A stretch of 64,000 nucleotides of DNA from Stenomitos rutilans HA7619-LM2 (GCA_019358945.1 JAHHIE010000035.1:1-64000), one strand, 5' to 3'; counted from the stretch's first letter, positions 17,876 to 26,840 are shown. The notes: generated by a model not told the origin, from the sequence alone. Numbers and translations: made by a program.

Positions 17876-18517
17876 GTGAATGTTGCGGAAATCTTTCAAA
17901 AGGGTGGGGTAACGATTTTGCCCTTGCTTTTTCTCTCAATTTTGGCCCTCAGCGTCATTATTGAGCGGGTTTGGTTTTGGACGAATGTGCTGCTTAAGGA
18001 GCGTGAGATTGTCAATCGGGTGCTGGATGCAGCCAGAAGAGACTGGGCCACCGCTAAAGAAATTGCTCGGCAAGCGCACGAACAGCCGATCGGTCGCTTT
18101 CTTTACAGCCCCTTGCAGCTTGAGAATGCAGATCCGGAGATGTTTCGTCTAGCGCTTGAGGCAACAGCCGATGACGAATTAGCGGCAATGCGTCGAGGCG
18201 ATAAAGTGTTGGAGGCTGTGATTGCGTTGGCCCCGCTGTTAGGTTTGTTGGGCACAGTCATCGGCTTGATTATTTCCCTAGGATCAATCCGCCTGGGTGA
18301 TTTGGGCACGGCTTCAACCTCAGGAGTGACAGCTGGGATTGGGGAAGCACTGATTGCAACTGCTAGTGGATTAGTCGTGGCGATTTTTAGCTTGGCGTTT
18401 TATCGACTGTTTCAAGGCTTTCTATTTAACCAAGTTAGAGTTTTCCGCAAAGCTGGTAATGATCTGGAGCTTCTGTATCGGCAGCATTGGTCGCAGAAAA
18501 CTGGTAGTCAGCTCTAA
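17876..18517 (+). CDS. exbB: MotA/TolQ/ExbB family proton channel subunit
   Basis: The 213-aa inner-membrane protein has an N-terminal helix ([20 protein letters not shown]), a cytoplasmic loop and two C-terminal helices. These contain the family signature [14 protein letters not shown] and the segment [23 protein letters not shown]. With an ExbD-type partner, such proteins make a proton-driven motor that energises outer-membrane uptake (Ton) or envelope constriction (Tol). The start is GTG, which places the first helix close to the N-terminus. exbD follows after about 120 bp on the same strand. No tonB or tolA/tolB gene is seen nearby, so which system it serves is open. Confidence 0.9.
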   Translation: MNVAEIFQKGGVTILPLLFLSILALSVIIERVWFWTNVLLKEREIVNRVLDAARRDWATAKEIARQAHEQPIGRFLYSPLQLENADPEMFRLALEATADDELAAMRRGDKVLEAVIALAPLLGLLGTVIGLIISLGSIRLGDLGTASTSGVTAGIGEALIATASGLVVAIFSLAFYRLFQGFLFNQVRVFRKAGNDLELLYRQHWSQKTGSQL

Positions 18518-18638
18518 TGCGATCGTGCGTAGTACTGCACCCAGGCATAAAGTCCAACACCGTGCGTAGTCATGGTTAAGATGTCACGACATTAATGATG
18601 GTGATGAATAGTGTTGATGCGTTTTGAGGGCTGGAGTA

Positions 18639-19256
18639 ATGAAAATTAATCTTGATTCGCCTCCTGAAGATGTCCAGATTCAGATCATTCCGCTGATTGA
18701 CGTCATCTTTTGCATTCTGACGTTTTTTATTCTGGCGGCACTGCAACTGACTCGACAGCAGGGCATTGAAATCGATCTGCCAAAAGCAAGTACGGGCGCA
18801 ACTCAGATGCGGCAAATGTTAGTTGTGACTGTGAGCGCCACTGGTCAGACGTTTGTGAACAAACAGTTTGTCGATCGCGCCCAGCTTTTTCAACAGCTTC
18901 AGGATTATCACCAAAAAAATCCCGATGGTTTGCTGGTACTCAATGCTTCACAGACCGCGTTTTATAACGATGTGGTGCAAATTTTGGATGTGATGCGGCA
19001 GGTCGGGGGCGATCGGGTGGCGCTGGCAACTCAACCAATCGAGACGAACCAAACGCCTGGCTTGGCTCCGAATCCGACCATTAGCCCCACGCTTAGCCCC
19101 ACGATCATGCCTCCTGCGTCCGATCCCTTTAACATTTTTGGTGCACCCAGTCCTAGCCAAACGTCTAACCCAGGACTTTTGCAGTCTCCACCAGCATCAG
19201 GTCAACCGTCTAATGTTGTTCCCTCTAATTCCTCTGGGCCGAAAACTAGCCCTTAA
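18639..19256 (+). CDS. exbD: ExbD/TolR family protein with long Pro/Ser-rich tail
   Basis: The 205-aa protein has one N-terminal membrane helix containing the family's essential aspartate in PLIDVIFCILTFFIL, then the periplasmic ExbD/TolR domain to about residue 130 (IDLPKAST, VTVSATGQTFVNKQ, DGLLVLNAS). The last 70 residues are low in complexity and rich in Pro, Ser, Thr and Asn. That tail is longer than in ordinary ExbD and probably disordered in the periplasm. GGAG lies 7 bp before the chosen ATG at 18639; a TTG fifteen bases upstream is less likely. It pairs with the upstream exbB. Confidence 0.9.
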   Translation: MKINLDSPPEDVQIQIIPLIDVIFCILTFFILAALQLTRQQGIEIDLPKASTGATQMRQMLVVTVSATGQTFVNKQFVDRAQLFQQLQDYHQKNPDGLLVLNASQTAFYNDVVQILDVMRQVGGDRVALATQPIETNQTPGLAPNPTISPTLSPTIMPPASDPFNIFGAPSPSQTSNPGLLQSPPASGQPSNVVPSNSSGPKTSP

Positions 19257-19460
19257 CTAGGCACAGCTATTCTTACTGAATGACCAGAACGCAATAATAC
19301 TAAATATGAGCGTCTGATCATCTTGCCCTCAATCTGTACCTTTGTGCCGAATACTGAATCTTACTCTTGGCACAAGAGTTAATTAGGTTGCCTTCAGTAC
19401 TGTTAGGTATCGGTAAGTCAACAAGCCTTGCCGTGCAAGACGAACTGAGAGGTAATGCTA

Positions 19461-19979
19461 ATGAGTAACGATGTTAGACGAACCCATGATCCCGACGCAA
19501 ATCCTGATCCGATTACAGGTCAACCAGGTGCCCATCCTGTTGGTACTGGGGTTGGTGCTGGCGCAGCGGGCGCGGCTGGTGCTGCGATCGGTGGTGCCGT
19601 TGGTGGCCCAGTCGGTGCTGTCGTTGGCGCTGTCGTTGGTGCAGTTGGCGGTGGCTTAGCCGGGAAGAGCGCTGCTGAACGTGTGAACCCTACGTTTGAA
19701 GATGAATACTGGCGTGGAAATTACGCTTCACGCCCTTATGTAGAGCCAGACTACGATTACACCGATTATGAGCCAGCTTACCGCACCGGGTATGAGGGTT
19801 ACTCATCCCATTATGACCAGGGTGTGACCTATGATCAGGCTGAACCCGCCTTGCGCCAACGCTACGAATCGCAGCATGGTGGCCGTCTGGCTTGGGAGAA
19901 AGCTAAGCATGCCACTCGTGATGCGTGGGATCGCGTCGAGCGTGCTTTGCCAGGTGATGCAGACCATGATGGCAAGTAG
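19461..19979 (+). CDS. Glycine-zipper protein of unknown function
   Basis: The 172-aa protein begins with an Asp/Asn/Pro-rich stretch (DPDANPDPITGQPGAHPVG) and continues with an alanine/glycine zipper of about 45 residues (GVGAGAAGAAGAAIGGAVGG), a helix that could span or insert into a membrane. The rest is tyrosine- and acid-rich: YWRGNYASRPYVEPDYDY, then a C-terminal helix KHATRDAWDRVERALPGD. This architecture is found in many bacteria as a conserved hypothetical and is often linked to general stress proteins; I cannot give a biochemical role. ATG at 19461 and an ATG six bases upstream are both possible starts, and GAGGTAATG precedes them. Confidence 0.75.
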   Translation: MSNDVRRTHDPDANPDPITGQPGAHPVGTGVGAGAAGAAGAAIGGAVGGPVGAVVGAVVGAVGGGLAGKSAAERVNPTFEDEYWRGNYASRPYVEPDYDYTDYEPAYRTGYEGYSSHYDQGVTYDQAEPALRQRYESQHGGRLAWEKAKHATRDAWDRVERALPGDADHDGK

Positions 19980-20022
19980 CAAGTGACGGCACTGCTATCA
20001 CTTCTAGAATCCTTTTGAAGAT

Positions 20023-20051
20023 GACCAAGCCCAAGTGGCTTGGTCATTTTT
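20023..20051 (+). terminator. Rho-independent terminator
   Basis: A perfect 9-bp stem, GACCAAGCC and GGCTTGGTC, with a 5-base loop is followed directly by ATTTTT. It lies 43 bp after the stop of the glycine-zipper gene and should end that transcript. Confidence 0.85.
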
Positions 20052-20330
20052 AATGGATGTGTGAGGCGATCGTTGTGGTAGGTCCATCGTTAGACACTTT
20101 GTGAACTGCCTACCCCAAACATCCAAATACAGGTCTCGCTCGTATTCTCAGTTAGCGCAACTGAAAACCGCTTGTTGTTACAGGCATGCCTCATTGTGAA
20201 CCTCGTGGCGATATAGTTTCTGAACGGTCGCATTACTATGGACAGTGCACGAGTAGACGAAATTTTATAATTTCTTTATCCTGTGTTGTGTCGATGCATT
20301 ACTCTTTCGAGTCTGGTGGAGAACCAACTG

Positions 20331-22817
20331 ATGGCGATTTCTCAAGTCAAGCGTCAAACTCTTAAGGGCTTCAATTGGCAAACATTTCGTCCTCGCGTCG
20401 CAACACTGGTGCTTTTAGGAATACTTGCGTGTACGGCTGGCGTTTGTGCGGCCTGGTTTGTACAGGAGGGAAGCATTAACCATCTTTTTGCTCGCCTTAA
20501 CTGGCTGCAAGAGTCTCCCCCACTGTGGTTGGCCGTGCCGATGGTGGCTGTGCAGTATCTCCTAGCACCAACGGTCATTCTGTTGCTGGTAGCGCTGGTG
20601 GTGATGAAGGTTTCTCCAGAACCGCGTCGCTGGTCACGAACGATCGTGGTCGGTATTTTGCTGGCGTTAACCATTCGCTATATTGCTTGGCGATCGCTGG
20701 CAACGTTGAATTTGGCCGATCCGTTGAACGGTGTGTTCAGCTTGGGACTTTTTGGGCTGGAAATGTTGATGCTCGCCAGCGGGATTATTCAGCTTTTTTT
20801 GATGCTGCGGGTGAAGGATCGCCGCCGAGAAGCGAACCGTAATGCTGATGCCGTGCTGGAAGGGGCATTCATCCCTTCGGTAGCTATTTTTGTGCCGACT
20901 TACAATGAACCTGTCTTTATTCTGCGACGGACAATTATTGGCTGTCAGGCATTGGATTATCCTCATAAGCAAGTCTATCTGCTGGATGATACTTGCCGAC
21001 CGGAGGTTCAAATGCTGGCAGCAGAGTTGGGCTGTGACTACGTTGCGCGTCCAGACAACCGCTACGCCAAAGCTGGTAATTTGAATCACGCGATCGCGCT
21101 AACCGCTGGCTCTGAAGCAACGAAAAGTGACCTGATCGTCGTGTTTGATGCTGACTTTGTGCCTACTCGCAACTTCCTAACGCGCACTGTTGGTTTTTTC
21201 CAGAATGAGCAGGTTGCTCTGGTGCAAACGCCTCAGAGCTTTTACAACCCCGATCCGATCGCCCGTAATTTGGGTTTAGAAGACATCCTGACACCTGAAG
21301 AAGAAGTTTTTTATCGGCAGATTCAGCCGATTCGAGACGGGGCTGGGAGCGTAATTTGCTCGGGCACGTCGTTTGTGGTGCGGCGGAGTGCGCTGGAAGC
21401 CACAGGTGGTTTTGTCACCGATTCGCTTAGCGAAGATTACTTTACGGGCATTCGACTTGCAGCGCAGGGCTATAAGTTGCTGTACTTGGATGAGAAATTG
21501 AGTGCAGGCTTAGCCGCCGACAATATGTCTGCTCATGCAACGCAGCGATTACGGTGGGCGCGCGGTACACTTCAGGCATTTTTTATCGAAGCAAATCCGC
21601 TGACCATTCCCGGACTTAGCCCATTACAGCGTCTGGCTCATTTGGAAGGCTTGCTGCACTGGTTTACCAGCCTTTCTCGCGTGGGTTATTTGATTGCGCC
21701 CTTGGCCTTTTCCTTTTTAGGGGTCATCCCCATACGGGCAACGCCTGAAGAATTGATGTATTTCTTCCTGCCTTACTACGTGGTGCAGTTGACGTTTTTC
21801 TCCTGGCTAAACCATCATTCTCGATCGGCCCTGCTATCGGATATCTATTCACTGGTGCTGACTTTTCCGCTAGCGTTCACCGTTATTCAAGTGATGCTGA
21901 GTCCCTTTTCCAAGGGCTTTAGCGTCACGCCGAAGGGCACTGCTAGCGATCGCTACTCCTTCAACTGGCACCTGGCGCTACCGCTGATTGGGCTGTTTAT
22001 CCTCACGGCTGTCAGCCTATGGCGCAATCTAGGTTTATGCATGTTCACGGGCTGGTCGGCTGATTTAACGCCCGAATTGAAAGGCTTGGGGCTTGGCTGG
22101 CTCTGGAGCAGCTACAACCTGATGATGATTGGTATCGCGCTTTTGATTTTATTGGATGTTCCCAAACCCGATGCTAATGACTGGTTTGACCTTCGACGCA
22201 CCGTGCGCTTGTGTTTTGCCCCCACGATCGGGCTAACGCGACTGCCCCGACCTCAAAATCATCACGCTATAAGTGAGGATGTCAGCGCAAAAAACTCCGC
22301 TGCGATCACCGGGGAGACAACAGAGGCATGGTGGCAACAGCGAGAACGAAGCACAGCTAGTACCTTATTTGCACCCTCTGCCCGTGCGTTGCTAAGCACA
22401 TCACCAAAGCGAGAGGGGCCGCCCGTGTCGCTCACTCTATGGGGTGTGACGACCATGATGTCTGAAGGGGGAGCCGAAGTAGCGCTTACACAGGCGAGCT
22501 TTCCCACACTGGCTCCAGGGGAAACATTACCCGTGTCGCTGGAGTTCATGGAAGTTGACTTAAAGCTGCAAGGTGTGGCTGTGCGCAGTGGGGTGAGAGA
22601 CGAGTTTCCAACCGTGAGAATTCTGTTTGAGCGGTTGAACCTGCAACAGCAACGCTGTTTAGTGGAGATGCTGTACTGCCGTCCGGGGCAATGGAAGCGC
22701 CGCAAAACACCGGGAGAATTGCAGTCGTTGCTGCTGCTGTTTCGGATTCTGCTGAAGCCAAGAGTACTGTTCGATCGCGCGATAGATGTGCGGGCGATCG
22801 CAGTCGCTAAAGGCTAG
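20331..22817 (+). CDS. Cellulose-synthase-like GT2 glycosyltransferase with PilZ-like C-terminus
   Basis: This 828-aa inner-membrane enzyme resembles BcsA. Helices span about 22-160, and the GT2 catalytic domain (about 180-420) carries every expected motif: VPTYNEP, the first Asp pair DD 219-220, DAD 273-275, the general-base region SEDY 367-370 and QRLRW 405-409. A gating-loop-like KGFSVTPKG (528-536) lies between later helices. Residues 615 onward resemble a PilZ domain, with RRTVR (622-626) in the place of RxxxR and MMSEGGAE (709-716) in the place of DxSxxG. The first aspartate of the second motif is replaced and about 80 residues are inserted between the two, so cyclic di-GMP control is uncertain. 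The product is probably a beta-glucan. No bcsB is adjacent. The start at 20331 follows GGAG. Confidence 0.88.
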   Translation: MAISQVKRQTLKGFNWQTFRPRVATLVLLGILACTAGVCAAWFVQEGSINHLFARLNWLQESPPLWLAVPMVAVQYLLAPTVILLLVALVVMKVSPEPRRWSRTIVVGILLALTIRYIAWRSLATLNLADPLNGVFSLGLFGLEMLMLASGIIQLFLMLRVKDRRREANRNADAVLEGAFIPSVAIFVPTYNEPVFILRRTIIGCQALDYPHKQVYLLDDTCRPEVQMLAAELGCDYVARPDNRYAKAGNLNHAIALTAGSEATKSDLIVVFDADFVPTRNFLTRTVGFFQNEQVALVQTPQSFYNPDPIARNLGLEDILTPEEEVFYRQIQPIRDGAGSVICSGTSFVVRRSALEATGGFVTDSLSEDYFTGIRLAAQGYKLLYLDEKLSAGLAADNMSAHATQRLRWARGTLQAFFIEANPLTIPGLSPLQRLAHLEGLLHWFTSLSRVGYLIAPLAFSFLGVIPIRATPEELMYFFLPYYVVQLTFFSWLNHHSRSALLSDIYSLVLTFPLAFTVIQVMLSPFSKGFSVTPKGTASDRYSFNWHLALPLIGLFILTAVSLWRNLGLCMFTGWSADLTPELKGLGLGWLWSSYNLMMIGIALLILLDVPKPDANDWFDLRRTVRLCFAPTIGLTRLPRPQNHHAISEDVSAKNSAAITGETTEAWWQQRERSTASTLFAPSARALLSTSPKREGPPVSLTLWGVTTMMSEGGAEVALTQASFPTLAPGETLPVSLEFMEVDLKLQGVAVRSGVRDEFPTVRILFERLNLQQQRCLVEMLYCRPGQWKRRKTPGELQSLLLLFRILLKPRVLFDRAIDVRAIAVAKG

Positions 22818-23002
22818 AGTGTAATCAATCGCACAAGCATAACCGTGTTTTCGATGAGCATTTGGTAGGCTTTAACGAAACCATTTTGATTCTATATGGC
22901 GATCGAAGCAGCGGCAAATCAGTGATCCCGCTTATCCTGGTTGAGACAGTATGGCAGTAGAATAATTGCCGTTGTGTAAAATCAGGTCAAATCGAAAACT
23001 TC

Positions 23003-24076
23003 GTGCCACATACTTTCATCGCTCTGAGTGAGTCTGCTGAGATAGACTCAACGCTTCACGTCACAGATCTGCCATTTACCTTACAAGATCTCAAAGCAAG
23101 TATTCCTGCTTATTGTTTTGAACCCTCTCTTGGTCGATCGCTTGCTTACTTTTTTTGGGATGTTGGTGTTATTGCAGCACTTTATGCGATCGCTCACGCC
23201 ATCAATGCCTGGTGGTTTTTTCCACTTTTCTGGCTGATGCAAGGCACCATGTTTTGGGCGCTTTTTGTCGTTGGGCATGATTGTGGTCATGGCTCTTTTT
23301 CACGGCACAGATGGTTAAATAGTCTCGTCGGGCACCTTTGCCACACGCCGATTCTAGTGCCTTACCACGGCTGGCGCATTAGCCACCGGACGCATCACAG
23401 CAACACGGGCAATCTGGACACAGACGAAAGCTGGTACCCCGTATCGCAGTCCAAGTATGTTCAAATGCCCTGGTATGAGAAGCTCTTTCGCTTTTATGTG
23501 CCGTTGTTGGCCTATCCGGTGTACTTATTCCGTCGCTCAACCGATCGCAAAGGTTCGCACTTTCACCCAGCCAGCGCGCTTTTTCGTCCGTCCGAAAAGT
23601 GGGATGTGTTGACCAGTACCGCCCTTTGGCTCCTCATGATCGGCTTCTTGGGTGAACTAGCCTACGTTTACGGCTGGCTATTTTTGGTGCAGTACTATCT
23701 CGTGCCTTATCTTGTCTTTGTGGTCTGGCTCGATCTGGTGACGTTTTTGCACCATACAGAGCAGGAGATTCCTTGGTATCGCGGGAAGGATTGGTTTTTC
23801 TTGAAGGGTGCGCTTTCGACCATCGATCGCGACTACGGCTTCTTCAATCCCATTCACCATAATATCGGGACGCATGTAGCTCACCACATCTTCCTCTCCA
23901 TGCCTCATTACCATCTCAAAGCAGCGACAACTGCGCTCAAACCTGTTTTGGGAGCCTACTACCGCACATCAGATGAACCAATTTGGAAAAGCTTCATCCG
24001 GTCTTACCAGATGTGCCGCTTTGTGCCAAATACGGGATCGCAGGTTTACTACCAACCCTCGAAACAACAGCTTTAA
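23003..24076 (+). CDS. desB: Omega-3 acyl-lipid fatty acid desaturase DesB
   Basis: The 357-aa membrane di-iron enzyme introduces the omega-3 (delta-15) double bond into membrane lipids, using ferredoxin. The three histidine boxes are HDCGH (92-96), HRTHH (128-132) and HVAHH near residue 298. Wording such as GHGSFSRHRWLN, HGWRISHRTHHSNTGN, YWLDLVTFLHHTE-like text and GALSTIDRDYGF matches cyanobacterial DesB more closely than the delta-12 enzyme DesA. Four membrane helices lie between the boxes. A GTG start fits the family's N-terminus. Genes of this type are usually cold-induced; nothing in the upstream sequence proves that here. Confidence 0.93.
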   Translation: MPHTFIALSESAEIDSTLHVTDLPFTLQDLKASIPAYCFEPSLGRSLAYFFWDVGVIAALYAIAHAINAWWFFPLFWLMQGTMFWALFVVGHDCGHGSFSRHRWLNSLVGHLCHTPILVPYHGWRISHRTHHSNTGNLDTDESWYPVSQSKYVQMPWYEKLFRFYVPLLAYPVYLFRRSTDRKGSHFHPASALFRPSEKWDVLTSTALWLLMIGFLGELAYVYGWLFLVQYYLVPYLVFVVWLDLVTFLHHTEQEIPWYRGKDWFFLKGALSTIDRDYGFFNPIHHNIGTHVAHHIFLSMPHYHLKAATTALKPVLGAYYRTSDEPIWKSFIRSYQMCRFVPNTGSQVYYQPSKQQL

Positions 24077-24189
24077 GGTTGAATAATCGAGGTCAGCGAT
24101 CGCGCAGTGCTATTCAGTAGGGCGCGATCGCTGATACAAAGCAGAAATATGCGGTTGGTGTAAACTTTCCATAGCGCAAGCGTTGAAAT

Positions 24190-24702
24190 ATGACGAGTCA
24201 TCAACCAGAACCCACTACCCAACAGTTGCTTACGGCCCTCTTGCAATCAGGGGTACAGCAACAACACAGTCTTGAAGTTTTGACAGATCAGATCGGACAT
24301 CTGACAGAACAACAGCAACACAGCCTGGATAGGCTCACCACACGCATCGAGCAACAGGGGGAACAACAGCAACACAGCCTGGATAGGCTCACCACACGCA
24401 TCGAGCAACAGGGGGAACAACAGCAGCGCAGCCTGGATAGGCTCACCACTCACATTGAGCAACAGGGAGAGCAACAGCAACACAGCCTAGATAGGCTCAC
24501 CATGCGCATTGAGCATCTGGGGGAAAAGATTGATACGCTAGCCGAGGTTGTCACCAGCGGTTTTTCGGAACTAAAAGCCATTACTCGAGAACAGTCAGAA
24601 GCTGCAAAACAGCAGGCGGAGAGTATTTCACGTCTTGCTGCTACTGTGGAGCGGCAGGCCCAGATTGTAGAGCGTTTATTACCACGCGAACCTGAACAAT
24701 AA
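24190..24702 (+). CDS. Coiled-coil protein with 18-aa tandem repeats
   Basis: The 170-aa protein is almost entirely predicted coiled coil. Residues 23-112 form five 18-residue units of the type EQQQHSLDRLTTRIEQQG; the first is diverged and units two to four are almost identical also at the DNA level (54-bp period). The C-terminal part (about 113-165) is a heptad-patterned helix (VTSGFSELKAITREQSEAAKQQ) of the kind seen in small cyanobacterial DUF-type coiled coils. No membrane segment is seen. It is probably a homo-oligomeric rod. The function is unknown. The repeats may expand and contract by slippage. Confidence 0.75.
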   Translation: MTSHQPEPTTQQLLTALLQSGVQQQHSLEVLTDQIGHLTEQQQHSLDRLTTRIEQQGEQQQHSLDRLTTRIEQQGEQQQRSLDRLTTHIEQQGEQQQHSLDRLTMRIEHLGEKIDTLAEVVTSGFSELKAITREQSEAAKQQAESISRLAATVERQAQIVERLLPREPEQ

Positions 24703-24718
24703 TTGTTTGCTATTTACG

Positions 24719-24816
24719 CTAGTGGTCTGTCAAGACTTATTTTGTGAGTTTCTCACTTACAAAATAACAACCTTCACTAAACCCAAAGCACAAAATCAAA
24801 ACTGACGAACCACTAG
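24719..24816. mobile_element. MITE-like element, CTAGTGGT ends
   Basis: A 14-bp inverted repeat at 24719-24732 (CTAGTGGTCTGTCA) and 24803-24816 matches at 12 of 14 positions. It encloses a second inverted repeat, TTATTTTGT and ACAAAATAA, so the 98-bp unit folds on itself twice. It carries no gene and sits in the gap between the coiled-coil gene and the hydrolase gene, ending 10 bp before the hydrolase start. Confidence 0.55.
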
Positions 24817-24826
24817 GGAGCTACGC

Positions 24827-25564
24827 GTGCAAATTATTAAACGCAACGCCGAACTGAGAGTAGACGATAGCCTGATGCGGCTGTATATAGCGACTCCCAA
24901 GCCAGCAGGTCATTATCCAGGCATTGTGTTCTATAGCGATATTTACCAGCTTGGTGGTGCTATGACGCGGCTGGTCGATCGCTTGGCCGGGTATGGGTAC
25001 GTCGTGGCGGCCCCCGAAATTTTTCATCGGCTTGAACCTGTAGGAACAGTGATTGAACCAGATGATTTAGGCCGTATGCGCGGGAACGATGCCGCACGAC
25101 GCACGGCGATCGCTGAATATGATGCCGATGCGTGTGCGGTGATTGACTTTCTCAAGCAAGATCCTACCGTTTTGCCAGACTACATCGGCACGATGGGCTT
25201 TTGCATTGGGGGACATCTCGCGTTTCGGACGGCCTTTCAGCCAGAGATCAAAGCAGCGGCGTGTTGCTACCCGACGGGCATTCACAGCGGCAAACTGGGT
25301 AAAGGCGTTGCGGATACCCTTCAACGCATGAAGGAAATCAGTGGGTCGGTGCTGCTGATCTTTGGGACGCTGGATTCACATGTGCCAGAAGACGGGCGAC
25401 AGACGATCGCCGAAGCGCTCAACCAGACAACGATCGCTCACACAACACGACTATACGAAGCCGAGCATACATTCATGCGTGACGATGGGTATCGCTACGA
25501 TCCCGTTGCGGCTGATGCTGCCTGGTCAGAGGTGACAGCTTTTTTCAAACAAAGCTTTGGCTAG
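24827..25564 (+). CDS. Dienelactone hydrolase family enzyme
   Basis: The 245-aa alpha/beta-hydrolase has the dienelactone-hydrolase triad: nucleophile C126 in GFCIGGH, D183 in TLDSHVP and H214 in EHTFMRDD. The cysteine nucleophile in G-F-C-I-G-G separates the family from serine esterases. The protein begins without a signal sequence, so it should be cytosolic. Members hydrolyse lactones and related esters, often with unknown natural substrates; the glutamate that assists the cysteine in the classic enzyme appears as part of YSDIYQ here. The start is a GTG at 24827. The gene is convergent with the following small gene (stops 7 bp apart). Confidence 0.88.
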   Translation: MQIIKRNAELRVDDSLMRLYIATPKPAGHYPGIVFYSDIYQLGGAMTRLVDRLAGYGYVVAAPEIFHRLEPVGTVIEPDDLGRMRGNDAARRTAIAEYDADACAVIDFLKQDPTVLPDYIGTMGFCIGGHLAFRTAFQPEIKAAACCYPTGIHSGKLGKGVADTLQRMKEISGSVLLIFGTLDSHVPEDGRQTIAEALNQTTIAHTTRLYEAEHTFMRDDGYRYDPVAADAAWSEVTAFFKQSFG

Positions 25565-25570
25565 ATTGCA

Positions 25571-25951
25571 TTACCGAATTTTGGCTTCAAACGATCGACA
25601 GAAATCTTGCACACCCGTTTTAACCACAAAAATTGCCACAGGCGTAGCGAGTTTAAGTGGCAGCATAGTGTGTTCAGTCAGGGTTAATAGTAAGTTACCC
25701 GTCAACCCATCTTCCAGGCTCTCCTTCAGGTCAGCACGACAAAGAATGTGCCGCCACTGCTTTGCGACCCCTTCGATCCAACGATCGTTCGTGTCGGGTT
25801 CCTGCCCTACTTGAATTGCTAGCGCGATCGACGCATCTTCCAAATCACCTTCGCAGTCTTCAATTTCGTTAAGAGCAGCCAGCGCATCAGGGTAAGCTGC
25901 CAAATCTACCCGGAATTGCTCAATTTCGTCGGGTGTTACAGTAATACTCAT
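25571..25951 (-). CDS. Conserved cyanobacterial hypothetical protein
   Basis: The 126-aa acidic protein starts MSITVTPDEIEQFRVDLAAY and contains EDCEGDLEDASIALAIQVGQ and a C-terminal LATPVAIFVVKTGVQDFC. I recognise this overall pattern from cyanobacterial conserved hypothetical proteins; no function is known to me. No signal peptide is visible. I chose the ATG at 25951 because the family start MSIT is there; codons upstream (MASVPCCC) look like extension beyond the real start. It is convergent with the hydrolase gene. Confidence 0.7.
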   Translation of the reverse strand: MSITVTPDEIEQFRVDLAAYPDALAALNEIEDCEGDLEDASIALAIQVGQEPDTNDRWIEGVAKQWRHILCRADLKESLEDGLTGNLLLTLTEHTMLPLKLATPVAIFVVKTGVQDFCRSFEAKIR

Positions 25952-26057
25952 ACAGCAGCAAGGTACAGAAGCCACGATCGTATCACTTCGTAGTCTTCTA
26001 GGTGTACCTTGCAGACGCTTACACGATCGCCTACAACAAATCGCCTACAACAAACCA

Positions 26058-26432
26058 CTACAACCCAACGAGTTCACGCGACTCTAAGCCAGTAAGCTTT
26101 TGGGCGATCGTCAACCGGGTTTCAAGCTTGGCAACGCTGAATTCATTGCGTAGATGCTCTAGCCGCGCTAGGGCGTTTGCCTTTTCGGTAGAAAGACGGT
26201 TCAGCGCATCCAGGGCGCGTTGATACTCCTGATTCACTTGCAGCACTTCAAAACGGCGTGCCTTACGCTGATTGTCATTTTTGAGTCCGGTTTCAAAAGC
26301 GACCACCATTTCGGCATTACCTTCCAGCCGAGCAAGGTGCTGACGAACCTCGCCAATCTGATATTCAAATTCATTCACAGCTTGGGCCGCTTGTGCGATC
26401 GCACTGGGATATTGACTGAGACTAAGTTTCAT
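26058..26432 (-). CDS. Small coiled-coil protein, hypothetical
   Basis: The 124-aa protein is mostly helical and charged, with a heptad pattern from about residue 15 to 100 (VNEFEYQIGEVRQHLARLEG, RALDALNRLSTEKANALARL). It has no membrane segment or known motif. The ATG at 26432 is preceded by GAGGAT 8 bp upstream, which supports this start over the longer frame that begins at 26477. It is followed upstream on the same strand by another small gene (26571-26840), so the two may be one transcript. I do not recognise the family. Confidence 0.65.
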   Translation of the reverse strand: MKLSLSQYPSAIAQAAQAVNEFEYQIGEVRQHLARLEGNAEMVVAFETGLKNDNQRKARRFEVLQVNQEYQRALDALNRLSTEKANALARLEHLRNEFSVAKLETRLTIAQKLTGLESRELVGL

Positions 26433-26570
26433 AAAATAATCCTCAAAAAAGCATAAAGAGCAATGGGTGTTAATCACCCTGTTTCATCGTCATCAGTCTT
26501 GCTTATGACTTCATTCCTCAGCGTGCACGTACTGCCCAGGCAAACCGCTTTAACGGTAAACCTTGATGCC

Positions 26571-26840
26571 TCAAGCAACCAGTTCTGCACGCTGGGGTAG
26601 CTGAGTACGAGGGGATACGGCTGGAGCAGAAGCCTGCTTCATCGGCTCGGCTGCAACCTTTTCTAACACTTTGACTTCGATACTGACGGCAATGAGGTAA
26701 GAGCCAGGATCTCCCCCTACTTCCTGGGCAATGAGATCAGCTAAAGCGGGGTGATCAGCCGTGATGGGGTCACGCAGTGTGCGTCGATCCCAGTCGTATT
26801 TGGCATTTGGATCAAGGCTGAGAATGTAGTGCTTAGTCAT
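26571..26840 (-). CDS. Small hypothetical protein
   Basis: This 89-aa protein begins MTKHYILSLDPNAKYDWDRR and continues DHPALADLIAQEVGGDPGSY. The second half (IAVSIEVKVLEKVAAEP, then a Pro/Ala/Gln-rich tail) looks disordered. The first 60 residues have a clear mixed alpha/beta pattern and look coding, but I do not recognise the family. It lies 138 bp from the coiled-coil gene on the same strand. Confidence 0.55.
   Translation of the reverse strand: MTKHYILSLDPNAKYDWDRRTLRDPITADHPALADLIAQEVGGDPGSYLIAVSIEVKVLEKVAAEPMKQASAPAVSPRTQLPQRAELVA

Noticed and set aside
24247-24483. Minus-strand repeat protein opposite the coiled-coil gene
   Set aside because: It is the reverse-complement shadow of the 54-bp repeats; the plus-strand frame has the heptad pattern.
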